Shown here in pieces: positions 15,184 to 24,004 of a DNA stretch of 64,000 nucleotides (positions are counted from its first letter, which is position 1; each line of letters opens with the position of its first letter). A model generated the notes under the pieces. It saw nothing but the letters and a program-made list of their open reading frames with translations. It did not search any database and was not told the origin of the DNA. A program made the translations under genes and the position numbers. The DNA is from Methylotenera_A sp046594915 (GTDB taxonomy: Bacteria > Pseudomonadota > Gammaproteobacteria > Burkholderiales > Methylophilaceae), in contig JBKJRC010000003.1 in the NCBI GenBank assembly GCA_046594915.1, positions 352,258-416,257 on the forward strand, read 5' to 3'.

Positions 15184-16185
15184 TTAGTTTTTTTGTTTTA
15201 ATTGGAATTTTGCCACGGCGCGATTATGCTCAGCCAACGAATTTGAAAATGCATGACTGCCATCGCCTTTGCCGACAAAATATAATGCTTTTGTTTTTTC
15301 GGGGTGCAATGCCGCTTCGATAGAAGCGATGCCCGGCATGGCAATTGGCGTTGGCGGCAATCCAAAACGCGTATAGGTATTGTAAGTGGTATCGGTTAAT
15401 AAATCTTTGCGGCGAATATTACCGTCGTATTTTTCGCCCATGCCATAAATCACCGTTGGGTCTGTTTGCAGGCGCATGCCAATGCGTAGGCGATTTAAAA
15501 AGACACCCGCAATCAACCTGCGCTCTGATGCCCGGCCAGTTTCTTTTTCTATAATCGAAGCCATAATAAGTGCCTCATAACTGTTTTTATAAGGCAAGTT
15601 GGCTGAGCGATTAATCCAGGCTTTATTTAACTTGGTCTGCATCGCAGCATAAGCGCGTTTAAGCAATACGGTATCTTGCGTACCGCGGTCGAAATAAAAA
15701 GTGTCGGGAAAAAATAATCCCTCCGCATGCGGCTCAGACTTGCCTACCAATGCCATCACTTCTGCATCGGCCAAGGTTTGTATGGTGCTTTTAATTGCAT
15801 CATTTTTAAGCAGTTTTTCACGCATTTGCTTGAATGTTCGGCCTTCAATAAAGGTAATGCTGCCTTGCGTTGCTTTGCCGTGATTAAGTGACAGCAGCAA
15901 TTGATAAGGTGTGATATTTTTATTTAAGGTGTAGTCGCCCGCCTTTAAATCGGGTTCTTTTCCAAGCACTTTGCCCAGTACAACAAATGGCCAAGCCGTG
16001 GGTAAAACTTTTTGATTCACCAATTGATTGGCGATACTTTTAAGGCCACTTTTAGGCTTAATGGTAATTTCCTGTGCGGCTGGCATTAAATTTAGCGAGG
16101 TTTTAGCATAACTAAATAGCCAGACGCCCAAAATTATCGTCACAATTAAGGCTGAAACCAGTGTTAACTTGATTAATCGCATCAT
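15184..16185 (-). CDS. mltG: Endolytic murein transglycosylase MltG
   Basis: 333 aa membrane-anchored enzyme (YceG) that cuts nascent glycan strands and sets peptidoglycan chain length. It has one N-terminal helix (residues about 7-25), a LysM-like region, then the catalytic domain with IMASIIEKETG (catalytic glutamate) and LQTDPTVIYGMG. The start overlaps the pabC stop by 4 bp. Confidence 0.94.
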   Translation of the reverse strand: MMRLIKLTLVSALIVTIILGVWLFSYAKTSLNLMPAAQEITIKPKSGLKSIANQLVNQKVLPTAWPFVVLGKVLGKEPDLKAGDYTLNKNITPYQLLLSLNHGKATQGSITFIEGRTFKQMREKLLKNDAIKSTIQTLADAEVMALVGKSEPHAEGLFFPDTFYFDRGTQDTVLLKRAYAAMQTKLNKAWINRSANLPYKNSYEALIMASIIEKETGRASERRLIAGVFLNRLRIGMRLQTDPTVIYGMGEKYDGNIRRKDLLTDTTYNTYTRFGLPPTPIAMPGIASIEAALHPEKTKALYFVGKGDGSHAFSNSLAEHNRAVAKFQLKQKN

Positions 16186-17000
16186 ACTTTTAATACTTTT
16201 CTAAAATCGGCAGCAAGTGAAGTGGGCTTCCAAACGGTTTGTAAAATACTTTTAACCTGCAAAGCGCCGTAAATGCTATTGGTGATGAGTACTTCATCTG
16301 CAGAGAGTAATTGTTCTAGACCAATTTGCTGAATTTTTACTGTTAAGCCAAGCAGATGTGCTAAATCGATAATGCGTTGGCGGGTGACCCCTGCAATACC
16401 GCAACGGTCCAATTTAGGTGTGATTAACGTGTCGCCGCAACAGATAAAAATATTCGCCGCGGTGCAGGCAATCACATGCTTAGTATCGTCGAACATAATA
16501 CCATCTACAATATTCGGGTCTGTCCATTCCATGCGCGCTAATACGTTTTCTAGCCGATTTAGGTGCTTAACGCCAGCCAACGCGGTTTGCGTGGCCAATT
16601 GCGTTGTGCAAACGTGCAAGTTAACACCTTCGATAAGGTAGTTATTTGGGTATGCACGCAAAGCGGATTTAATAATGACTCTTAACGGGTTAGTGATTGC
16701 AGGCGGTGCGTAGCCACGCTCGCCCTCGCCTCTGGTGATGATTATTTTTGCAATCGCGGTTTCATCGGCTGCCAATAATTGTTGCAGATCGCTCATTAGT
16801 AATTCTGCACTGGGACAAACGATTTTAATGGCAGCACAATCAGCCACCAGTTTTTGGTAATGCTGCGGCCAACATTCGGGCATGCCATTTCGTATTAGCA
16901 TGGTGCGAAAAACGCCATCGCCATAAGCAAATCCGCGATCGAATGGCGAGATGGCGGAATCAAAACTGCCGTTAATAATAAAGGATTGTGTGCGCAACAT
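16182..17000 (-). CDS. pabC: Aminodeoxychorismate lyase
   Basis: 272 aa PLP enzyme that converts 4-amino-4-deoxychorismate to p-aminobenzoate plus pyruvate for folate. Motifs: FDRGFAYGDGVFRT at the N-terminus, the PLP-lysine region VKHLNRLENVLARME, and CGIAGVTRQRI for phosphate binding. The ATG at 17000 is chosen over an in-frame TTG three codons upstream. The pabC-mltG-tmk-holB order is widely conserved. Confidence 0.92.
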   Translation of the reverse strand: MLRTQSFIINGSFDSAISPFDRGFAYGDGVFRTMLIRNGMPECWPQHYQKLVADCAAIKIVCPSAELLMSDLQQLLAADETAIAKIIITRGEGERGYAPPAITNPLRVIIKSALRAYPNNYLIEGVNLHVCTTQLATQTALAGVKHLNRLENVLARMEWTDPNIVDGIMFDDTKHVIACTAANIFICCGDTLITPKLDRCGIAGVTRQRIIDLAHLLGLTVKIQQIGLEQLLSADEVLITNSIYGALQVKSILQTVWKPTSLAADFRKVLKV

Positions 17001-17033
17001 GATGCGCAATTAAACCATAGCTGGCTTGAATTA

Positions 17034-17066
17034 AAAAGCCTGCAAGTGTTTAATTTACAGGCTTTT
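17034..17066 (-). terminator. Terminator after fabF
   Basis: Stem 17034-17042 with 17058-17066 (9 bp, AAAAGCCTG/CAGGCTTTT). On the minus strand it is followed by a T run. It lies 75 bp after the fabF stop and 34 bp before pabC, separating the fab cluster from the pabC operon unless read through. Confidence 0.8.
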
Positions 17067-17140
17067 AGTACAAATCAAGCTTAATCAATCCGCTTGCATT
17101 TTTAAATGGTTAAATCTTATTTAAATACCAAACTGGCAAC

Positions 17141-18376
17141 CTACGTTTTCTTGAAAACTAGGCTACCATTAGTCCCACCAAAACCAAAGTTGTTTTTAAG
17201 CGCATAGGTTATTTGCATATCTCGCGCAGTGTTTGCACAATAGTCTAAATCGCAATCTGGGTCTTGGTTAAAAATATTAATGGTTGGTGGCGAAACTTGA
17301 TGATGAATCGCCAGCACGGTAAATACCGATTCCAGGCCGCCAGCACCGCCTAATAGATGACCTGTCATGGATTTGGTTGAGTTAACCACAATTTTGCTGG
17401 CATGCGCGCCAAAAGCGGCTTTGATCGCATTGGTTTCATTGGCATCACCCAATGGCGTAGATGTACCATGCGCGTTTACATATTGCACTTGTGTTGCATC
17501 AATTTTTGCATTTTTAAGCGCGTTATTCATAGAGCGACGTGGCCCATCCATGTTCGGTGCGGTCATGTGATAAGCATCTGCGCTCATGCCATAACCGACT
17601 AGCTCTGCATAAATGCGTGCGCCACGGGCTTTTGCATGTTCATATTCTTCAAGCACCATTACACCAGCACCCTCGCCAATCACAAAACCATCGCGATCTT
17701 TATCCCAAGGGCGGCTTGCAGTTGCCGGGTCATCGTTACGGGTTGAAAGCGCACGCGCTGCCGCAAACCCGCCAACGGCTAATTCTGTAATCGCGGCTTC
17801 GGCGCCACCAGCCACCATTACATCTGCATCGCCATATTCAATCATGCGCGCCGCGTCACCAATTGAATGCGTGCCTGTGGTGCACGCAGTAACAATGGCT
17901 ACATTGGGGCCTTTTAAGCCAAACATGATGCTTAAATTGCCAGAAATCATATTAATAATGGTGCCCGGGATAAAAAATGGCGAGATTTTGCGTGTGCCAC
18001 CTTCATCGTATACATCATTGGTGGCTTCAATTAACCCTAAACCACCAATACCAGAGCCGATAGACACGCCAATGCGCTCGGCATTTTGTTCAGTTACTTC
18101 TATCCCTGAATCTTTAAATGCTTCAATACCAGCCACTAAACCATACTGAATAAAAGTATCCATACGGCGGGCTTCTTTGGCGGATAAATAATCTTCAACA
18201 TTAAAATTTTTAACTTCGCCTGCAATTTGCGACGAAAATGCAGATGGGTCAAACTTGGTAATGCGCGCAATACCCGATTGGCCTTTGACAATGTTAGCCC
18301 AAGCGGTTTCTGTGCCAATACCAACTGGAGAAACAACACCTAAACCTGTAATGACAACTCGACGTTTTTCGCTCAT
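17141..18376 (-). CDS. fabF: 3-oxoacyl-ACP synthase II
   Basis: 411 aa condensing enzyme of fatty-acid elongation. The nucleophile is C165 in VTACTTGTHS; the two histidines lie in VNAHGTSTPLGD and SMTGHLLGGAGG; the FGFGGTN ending is present. Its 5' leader contains the nine-fold GATTGAA tandem and a hairpin after acpP, so its expression relative to acpP may be tuned there. Confidence 0.97.
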   Translation of the reverse strand: MSEKRRVVITGLGVVSPVGIGTETAWANIVKGQSGIARITKFDPSAFSSQIAGEVKNFNVEDYLSAKEARRMDTFIQYGLVAGIEAFKDSGIEVTEQNAERIGVSIGSGIGGLGLIEATNDVYDEGGTRKISPFFIPGTIINMISGNLSIMFGLKGPNVAIVTACTTGTHSIGDAARMIEYGDADVMVAGGAEAAITELAVGGFAAARALSTRNDDPATASRPWDKDRDGFVIGEGAGVMVLEEYEHAKARGARIYAELVGYGMSADAYHMTAPNMDGPRRSMNNALKNAKIDATQVQYVNAHGTSTPLGDANETNAIKAAFGAHASKIVVNSTKSMTGHLLGGAGGLESVFTVLAIHHQVSPPTINIFNQDPDCDLDYCANTARDMQITYALKNNFGFGGTNGSLVFKKT

Positions 18377-18419
18377 GATTTAGATTTCACCGTTAGACTC
18401 ATGATTAATTTCATGGTTA

Positions 18420-18482
18420 GATTGAAGATTGAAGATTGAAGATTGAAGATTGAAGATTGAAGATTGAAGATTGAAGATTGAA
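18420..18482. repeat. Nine perfect tandem copies of a 7-bp unit
   Basis: GATTGAA is repeated nine times without error (63 bp) between acpP and fabF, 44 bp ahead of the fabF start codon. On the transcribed strand it reads TTCAATC. Perfect short tandem arrays change copy number by slippage. Here the array is in the untranslated leader, so it could vary fabF leader length. Confidence 0.95.
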
Positions 18483-18510
18483 TTGCATGAAAAATGACTA
18501 CTCAACAAAG

Positions 18511-18537
18511 TTCAGCCCTCATTTTGAGAGGGCTGAA
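18511..18537 (-). terminator. Hairpin after acpP, probable attenuator
   Basis: 10-bp perfect stem (18511-18520 with 18528-18537), 7-base loop, starting 20 bp after the acpP stop. On the minus strand it is followed by CTTTGTT, a weak U tract. Partial termination here would keep ACP in excess over FabF; this is inference. Confidence 0.6.
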
Positions 18538-18556
18538 AATTGCAGGGTATATTGAA

Positions 18557-18793
18557 TTACTTAAGGTTTGCGTTGACGTAATCAATCGCTTGTTGCACGG
18601 TGGTGATTTTTTCTGCTTCGTCATCCGGAATTTCACAATCAAACTCCTCTTCAAGCGCCATCACTAATTCCACTGTATCCAATGAATCAGCACCTAAATC
18701 ATCTACAAATGATGATGCGTTTTTTACGTCGGCTTCGTTAGCACCTAATTGTTCGCAAACGATTTTTCTTACACGTTGTTCGATGTCAGACAT
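18557..18793 (-). CDS. acpP: Acyl carrier protein
   Basis: 78 aa, acidic, four-helix carrier. The 4'-phosphopantetheine attachment serine is S37 in GADSLDTVE. It carries growing acyl chains for FabD/G/H/F/Z, PlsX, LpxA and LpxD, all of which are encoded in this window. It has its own candidate promoter and a hairpin behind it. Confidence 0.98.
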   Translation of the reverse strand: MSDIEQRVRKIVCEQLGANEADVKNASSFVDDLGADSLDTVELVMALEEEFDCEIPDDEAEKITTVQQAIDYVNANLK

Positions 18794-18830
18794 CTAAATA
18801 CCCCTTTGATTAAAAATTAGCAGCTACATC

Positions 18831-18859
18831 AGTATAGTTAGGCTAAGTGCGTATTCTAA
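18831..18859 (-). promoter_or_regulatory. Candidate acpP promoter
   Basis: On the minus strand TTAGAA (18854-18859) and TATACT (18831-18836) are 17 bp apart, about 38 bp ahead of the start codon. An alternative pair, TTGTTT and TAGAAT, lies about 20 bp further upstream. Confidence 0.5.
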
Positions 18860-18945
18860 CAAAACTCTAGAATAAAACAAAAATGCTTTTTTAAATTAAT
18901 GCGGATTAATTTTAAAATTTGCCTTAAAAAAGTGGTTAAGTATCG

Positions 18946-19701
18946 CTAGGCCATATACATTCCACCATTCACATGAATGGTTTCACCGGTAATATAAGCT
19001 GCATTTGGTGATGCTAGAAATGCCACGGTTGCAGCGATTTCCTTTACGTTGCCTAAACGGCCCAGCGGCACGCGATCTAGCATTTTCGTTTTAATCGCTT
19101 CTGGCAGTTCGGCGGTCATATCGGTTTCAATAAAACCAGGCGCCACACAATTCACCGTAACATTACGGCTGCCAACCTCTGCTGCCAATGATTTAGTAAA
19201 ACCACTCATGCCCGCTTTAGCCGCTGCATAGTTGGTTTGCCCAGCATTGCCCATATGACCTACTACGCTAGAAATGTTGATAATGCGCCCAGTACGCGCT
19301 TTCATCATCGGGCGTAGAACGGCTTGACTCATGCGGAAAACCGATTTTAAATTGGTCGCAATTACGGCATCCCAATCGTCATCGCTCATGCGCATTAACA
19401 AAGTATCGCGCGTAATGCCGGCGTTATTCACTAAGATTGAAATATCGCCAAATTGCGCCGCAATTTCTTTTAAAACGGCCGTAACTTGTGCGGCATCATT
19501 CACGTCTAACGCCATGCCAACACCATTAAAGCCCGCTTGTTTAAAGCTGGCATTAATATTTGCGGCGCCGCCAACGCTAGTTGCAGTGCCAATCACCGTT
19601 GCGCCTTGCTCACCAAGTTCTGCTGCTATTGCCGCGCCAATGCCACGGCTTGCGCCAGTTACTAAGGCAATTTGACCGCTTAATAGTTGAATGTTTGACA
19701 T
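18946..19701 (-). CDS. fabG: 3-oxoacyl-ACP reductase
   Basis: 251 aa NADPH-dependent short-chain dehydrogenase. TGASRGIG cofactor loop at residues 15-22, catalytic S145, Y158 and K162 (YAAAK), NNAG present, C-terminal ITGETIHVNGGMYM. It reduces 3-oxoacyl-ACP in each elongation round. It lies between fabD and acpP in the standard fab order. Confidence 0.96.
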   Translation of the reverse strand: MSNIQLLSGQIALVTGASRGIGAAIAAELGEQGATVIGTATSVGGAANINASFKQAGFNGVGMALDVNDAAQVTAVLKEIAAQFGDISILVNNAGITRDTLLMRMSDDDWDAVIATNLKSVFRMSQAVLRPMMKARTGRIINISSVVGHMGNAGQTNYAAAKAGMSGFTKSLAAEVGSRNVTVNCVAPGFIETDMTAELPEAIKTKMLDRVPLGRLGNVKEIAATVAFLASPNAAYITGETIHVNGGMYMA

Positions 19702-19754
19702 TAAATAAGCCTCTTAATTAACTGTTTTATATGATTAATTATTTCTATTGATTA

Positions 19755-20702
19755 TTACTGTTGGTTATTCAATACAAACTCAGCAATAGCTGCATCTGAA
19801 ACCAGCGCAACGCATGAAAACTCTGCGGCGATACGTTTGGTTAAGCCTGTTAACACTTTTCCTGGGCCACATTCTGCGGCATTGGTGAAACCTTTAGCAT
19901 AAATTGCCTGTACCGTTTCTACCCAGCGCACTGGGCTGTATAGCTGTCGCACCAGCGCCTGTTTGATTTCATCAGCATTGTTGTAGCTGGCGACATCGGC
20001 ATTATGCAAAACAGGTATTTGTGGCACACGCACTGTCACATCAGCTAAATATGTAACGAGTTTTTCTGCCGCAGGCTGCATTAATGCGCAATGCGATGGC
20101 ACGCTGACGGGCAATGCTAGTGCGCGTTTTGCGCCTTTTTCCTTTGCGATTTCCATACCGCGATCTACCGCTGCTTTATTACCTGCAATCACTACTTGGC
20201 CTGGCGAATTAAAGTTAACGGCTTCACAAACTGCATTTTGCGCAGCTTCCATGCACACTGTACGCACCGTTTCATCATCCAAGCCCAATATTGCCGCCAT
20301 TGCGCCCTCGCCTTCTGGCACAGCGCTTTGCATCACTTCTGCACGATATTTAACCAAGGGCAAGGCATCGGCATAACTGATTGCACCCGCTGCCACCAAA
20401 GCGGCATATTCGCCCAAGCTGTGGCCTGCGAAAATACTCGGTTGCGCGCCACCTGCCTGAATATAAGCACGCCAAGTAGCAATGCCCGCAGCCAGCATTA
20501 AAGGTTGCGTATGTTGGGTCATATTGAGCAAATCATTTGGCTGTGTTGCCATCGCCCAAAAATCGACGCCCAGAATATCGGAAGCTTCAACAAATGTTTG
20601 CTTGATAACAGGACTTTCGCCAGACTTGATATCGGAAAAGCTGCTCATCATGCCAACCGATTGTGAGCCTTGACCAGGGAAGAAAAATGCAAATTGATTC
20701 AT
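19755..20702 (-). CDS. fabD: Malonyl-CoA:ACP transacylase
   Basis: 315 aa. The FPGQGSQSVGM oxyanion loop, nucleophile S95 in GHSLGEYA and histidine in SVPSHCALM are visible. It loads malonyl groups onto ACP. It follows fabH with an 83-bp gap. Confidence 0.96.
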   Translation of the reverse strand: MNQFAFFFPGQGSQSVGMMSSFSDIKSGESPVIKQTFVEASDILGVDFWAMATQPNDLLNMTQHTQPLMLAAGIATWRAYIQAGGAQPSIFAGHSLGEYAALVAAGAISYADALPLVKYRAEVMQSAVPEGEGAMAAILGLDDETVRTVCMEAAQNAVCEAVNFNSPGQVVIAGNKAAVDRGMEIAKEKGAKRALALPVSVPSHCALMQPAAEKLVTYLADVTVRVPQIPVLHNADVASYNNADEIKQALVRQLYSPVRWVETVQAIYAKGFTNAAECGPGKVLTGLTKRIAAEFSCVALVSDAAIAEFVLNNQQ

Positions 20703-20785
20703 TGTTTGTTTATGTCGTTTCTAATGCTTTATTTTCAGCTAAATTTAAGCTACTTAACACTCAATTTAGGCTTACTATTTAAATG

Positions 20786-21736
20786 TTAGTATCTAATAAG
20801 TGCTGAACCCCAAGTAAAACCTCCGCCAAAAGCTTCCATCAAAATAATATCGCCACGTTTAATGCGGCCATCTTTTACGGCAACGTCTAATGCCAGTGGA
20901 ATAGACGCGGCTGAAGTATTACCATGTTTATCCACTGTGACAATCACTTTATCCATACTCATATCCAGTTTTTTCGCTGTTGCCTGCAAAATGCGAATAT
21001 TGGCTTGATGTGGCACCAGCCAGTCGATATCGCTTTTCTGCATGCCGTTTGCGGCCAAAGTTTCATCCACAATTTGGTCTAGCGTATTCACTGCCATTTT
21101 AAATACGGCATTACCTTCCATTAATACGGTGTCGGGCCCATTATCATTGCGCGGCACATGCAACATTTTTTCATAATTGCCATCTGCGTGTAAATGTGTG
21201 GAAATAATACCTGGCTCGGATGATACCTGCAGAATAACCGCACCAGCGCCATCGCCCCACAAAATGCAATTGCCTCTGTCGGTGTAATCGGTAATGTGCG
21301 AAAACGTCTCTGCACCAATCACCAATGCACATTTGGCACCGCCCGCTTTAATAAAATTATCGGCCGTTGCCAATGCATAAACAAAACCGCTGCACACGGC
21401 CTGAATATCAAACGCAGGGCAACCAGAAATGCCCAATTTACGTTGTACCATAGTAGCAACGCTAGGAAACACTTTATCGGGCGTGGTGGTTGCAATGACG
21501 ATTAAATCGATATTATTAGCATGAATGCCCGCGCTACTGATAGCATTCTGCGCGGCGATTAAGGCTAAATCGCTGGTTAATTCGTCTGCCGCCGCAATAT
21601 GTCTTTCACGAATGCCGGTGCGGGTAAAAATCCACTCATCGGTGGTGTCGACCATTTTTTCCAAATCCGCATTACTTAAGATTTTTTGCGGTAAATAGCT
21701 GCCGGTGCCTGTTATTTTTGCGTTTAATTTGGTCAT
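20786..21736 (-). CDS. fabH: 3-oxoacyl-ACP synthase III
   Basis: 316 aa. It starts fatty-acid synthesis by joining acetyl-CoA and malonyl-ACP. C115 in AVCSGFVYAL, histidine in WLVPHQANIRI and asparagine in KHGNTSAAS form the triad. The start overlaps the plsX stop by 4 bp (ATGA), so the two are translationally coupled. Confidence 0.96.
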   Translation of the reverse strand: MTKLNAKITGTGSYLPQKILSNADLEKMVDTTDEWIFTRTGIRERHIAAADELTSDLALIAAQNAISSAGIHANNIDLIVIATTTPDKVFPSVATMVQRKLGISGCPAFDIQAVCSGFVYALATADNFIKAGGAKCALVIGAETFSHITDYTDRGNCILWGDGAGAVILQVSSEPGIISTHLHADGNYEKMLHVPRNDNGPDTVLMEGNAVFKMAVNTLDQIVDETLAANGMQKSDIDWLVPHQANIRILQATAKKLDMSMDKVIVTVDKHGNTSAASIPLALDVAVKDGRIKRGDIILMEAFGGGFTWGSALIRY

Positions 21737-22797
21737 GTGTTCATGTCTTCTTCTGCCAAATTATCAGTGATTGATGCGCTACTGCGCGGGCGTATATGTT
21801 CGATTTCTAATTGTTCGGTGATGCGACGCAAAACGCCGCTGCGTGCTTCTTCTATCGCGACGTGTAAGGCATAATAAAACGCTAATTCATCTGCGCCGCC
21901 GTGACTTTTAACCACAATACCGCGCAAGCCTAAAAAGCTGGCACCATTGTAACGACGAGGATCCAAGCGTTTTTTAAACGCTTTTAATACAGGCATCGCG
22001 CCTAAAGCCATTAATTTGGTCAGCCAGTTTCTTTTAAACTCTAAAGTTAAAAATTTGCCCATCATGTGTGCTAAACCCTCGGTAGTTTTAAGCGACACAT
22101 TACCGACAAAGCCATCGCACACCACCAAATCCGTTGTGCCTTTAAAGATATCGTCACCTTCAATATTGCCATAAAAATTTAAGTGGCTGGCGCGCAATAA
22201 TTCAGCCGCCTGCTTAACGACTTCATTACCTTTAATATCTTCAGAACCAATATTTAGCAAGCCAACTGTTGGATTCGGTTTATGTTCAACGCAACTCACT
22301 AGCATCGCGCCCATTACAGCGAATTGCAGTAAATGTTCTGGCGTGCAATCGGCATTTGCACCTAAATCCAGCATATAGGTCTTACCTTTTTCTGAAGGTA
22401 GAGAAGATGCAATGGCGGGTCTATCGATGCCAGGCAAGGTTTTTAGCACGAAACGCGCGGTAGCCATTAAAGCACCTGTATTGCCAGCGCTCACGCAAGC
22501 ATTCGCCTCGCCAGACTTAACCAAGTTGATGGCTACGCGCATGGACGAATCTTTTTTATTCTTCAGCGCGCTTTGTGGCGATTCGTGCATTAATACAACT
22601 TCGGTTGTGGCATGAATGCGCAAACGTGGACTGATAGAGGATTTATGTGCTTTCAGTTCAGCCTGAATCGCATCTTGCAAACCAACCAGTACAATATTGA
22701 GCTCATTGTCTTCCTTAAGCGCCCTTAGCGCTGCCGGAACCGTAACATGAGGGCCATGATCCCCGCCCATCGCATCAATTGCAATTGTAATATCCAT
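21733..22797 (-). CDS. plsX: Phosphate acyltransferase PlsX
   Basis: 354 aa. It makes acyl-phosphate from acyl-ACP for glycerolipid synthesis with PlsY. Family motifs: IAIDAMGGDHGP at the N-terminus, SAGNTGALMA, PAIASSLPS, VCDGFVGNVSLKT and GLRGIVVKSHG. It is placed after rpmF as in most proteobacteria. Confidence 0.96.
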   Translation of the reverse strand: MDITIAIDAMGGDHGPHVTVPAALRALKEDNELNIVLVGLQDAIQAELKAHKSSISPRLRIHATTEVVLMHESPQSALKNKKDSSMRVAINLVKSGEANACVSAGNTGALMATARFVLKTLPGIDRPAIASSLPSEKGKTYMLDLGANADCTPEHLLQFAVMGAMLVSCVEHKPNPTVGLLNIGSEDIKGNEVVKQAAELLRASHLNFYGNIEGDDIFKGTTDLVVCDGFVGNVSLKTTEGLAHMMGKFLTLEFKRNWLTKLMALGAMPVLKAFKKRLDPRRYNGASFLGLRGIVVKSHGGADELAFYYALHVAIEEARSGVLRRITEQLEIEHIRPRSSASITDNLAEEDMNT

Positions 22798-22918
22798 TTA
22801 AGCCATTAGATGTAATGATGAAATGTTTGTCAATAAATTTAGGCAATCAATCATCTGTTGGTGGGTTTTGTACATAAGCAGTTTGCACTTAAATTTAATT
22901 ACGCGTTAAATGTGCAAA

Positions 22919-22942
22919 CGCCGCACTTTTTAAAGTACGGCG
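22919..22942 (-). terminator. Hairpin between rpmF and plsX
   Basis: 11-bp stem with one mismatch (22919-22929 with 22932-22942) and almost no loop. The U tract is weak, so it is more likely a partial terminator or processing site setting L32 against fab-cluster expression. Confidence 0.4.
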
Positions 22943-23010
22943 CGGCAAGTATAACTACTAGGTACAACTATTCGGGCAATCAAAATTAGTCAAAAAGACT
23001 AATTAAAGGC

Positions 23011-23190
23011 TTATTCGCCCTTAGCAGACAATACTTTACGACCACGATAATAGCCAGTTGGGCTAATGTGATGGCGCAGATGTGTTTCACCCGTTGTTGG
23101 CTCAACCGCCAAAGGTGGATTCACTAAAAAGTCATGCGAACGGTGCATGCCGCGTTTAGAGGGTGACTTTTTGTTTTGTTGAACTGCCAT
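23011..23190 (-). CDS. rpmF: 50S ribosomal protein L32
   Basis: 59 aa. Translation from ATG 23190 begins MAVQQNKKSPSKRGMHRSHD and ends GYYRGRKVLSAKGE, the bacterial L32 pattern. No zinc-binding cysteines are present; this is the cysteine-free form usual in proteobacteria. It sits between yceD and plsX, the conserved yceD-rpmF-plsX-fabH order. Confidence 0.96.
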   Translation of the reverse strand: MAVQQNKKSPSKRGMHRSHDFLVNPPLAVEPTTGETHLRHHISPTGYYRGRKVLSAKGE

Positions 23191-23341
23191 GATAAAACTC
23201 CAAAAAATGCTTTAAGCAAATGCGTTAAGTAGCTAATCTGCAATTATAATTTATTTTATAGTTGTCTGCAAACACAAACGCGGTATATAACGCAAATTTA
23301 CAGTGTATGACGCAAAAATTTACCTGTTTTATCGTGTTAAC

Positions 23342-23854
23342 TTAATGATCAGGTTTGTTGTTCAAGCTTTTAAGGACCGCAAATGGATTAGGCTTTTCAC
23401 CGCTTTGCATGCTGTGTTGCACACATTCATGCAAATGCTGCGTTGAATGAGAAGGCGCTATTGGCATGGCAATTAATAATTCATCTTCTATTAAATCCAA
23501 TATCGACATGCTTTGCGAAATTTCCAGCCAATCTAATTCGTCATTTTCATCAAACTCGGCTGGCTCAGAATGTGCAATTAAGTAGTCAAACTCTAGCTTT
23601 AATTGCACAGACATTGCATTTAAACAACGCTGACATGCAACGGGTAATCGCGCATCCACACTCAGATGCAAGCTAGGTAAGCTGTATTTTTTAGCAGCGC
23701 CAATTAATGTAAATTGAATTTCACCGGCATGCGCTGGCGCTGCTTGTATTAGCAACATATCAGACAATCGCAGCATGTGTTTAGGCTCAGCGCTGCCAGA
23801 TAGTGTTTGTTCAGATAAGGCAAACTCGAGATTATTGATTGATTGTATTTTCAT
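23342..23854 (-). CDS. yceD: YceD (DUF177) family protein
   Basis: 170 aa. The family is recognised by position ahead of rpmF and by the CQRCLNAM segment followed by an acidic stretch (SEPAEFDENDELDWLEISQS) and the aliphatic LIEDELLIAMPI. YceD-type proteins are linked to 23S rRNA accumulation; their exact role is unsettled. It is divergent from the pyruvate carboxylase genes, with a 150-bp shared upstream region. Confidence 0.9.
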   Translation of the reverse strand: MKIQSINNLEFALSEQTLSGSAEPKHMLRLSDMLLIQAAPAHAGEIQFTLIGAAKKYSLPSLHLSVDARLPVACQRCLNAMSVQLKLEFDYLIAHSEPAEFDENDELDWLEISQSMSILDLIEDELLIAMPIAPSHSTQHLHECVQHSMQSGEKPNPFAVLKSLNNKPDH

Positions 23855-24004
23855 GGTGTTTATATAGATGCGTTAAATCTTGGATAATGAAAAACTTTTA
23901 GCCCAGCGCTTATTTTGCAGACTGCAACAGCATGTTACAATTCTGATGTTTTCGGAATAAAAAGTCGTCGACAATTCTTAATGTTGTAAATTCTAAGGGT
24001 TCAA

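Noticed and set aside
17613..18149. Long plus-strand ORF opposite fabF (178 codons)
   Set aside because: It is antisense to a clear fabF and is low-complexity proline/alanine/serine-rich, as expected for a shadow frame.
18420..18482. CRISPR-like direct repeats
   Set aside because: Seven-base units are contiguous without spacers; it is a simple tandem array.
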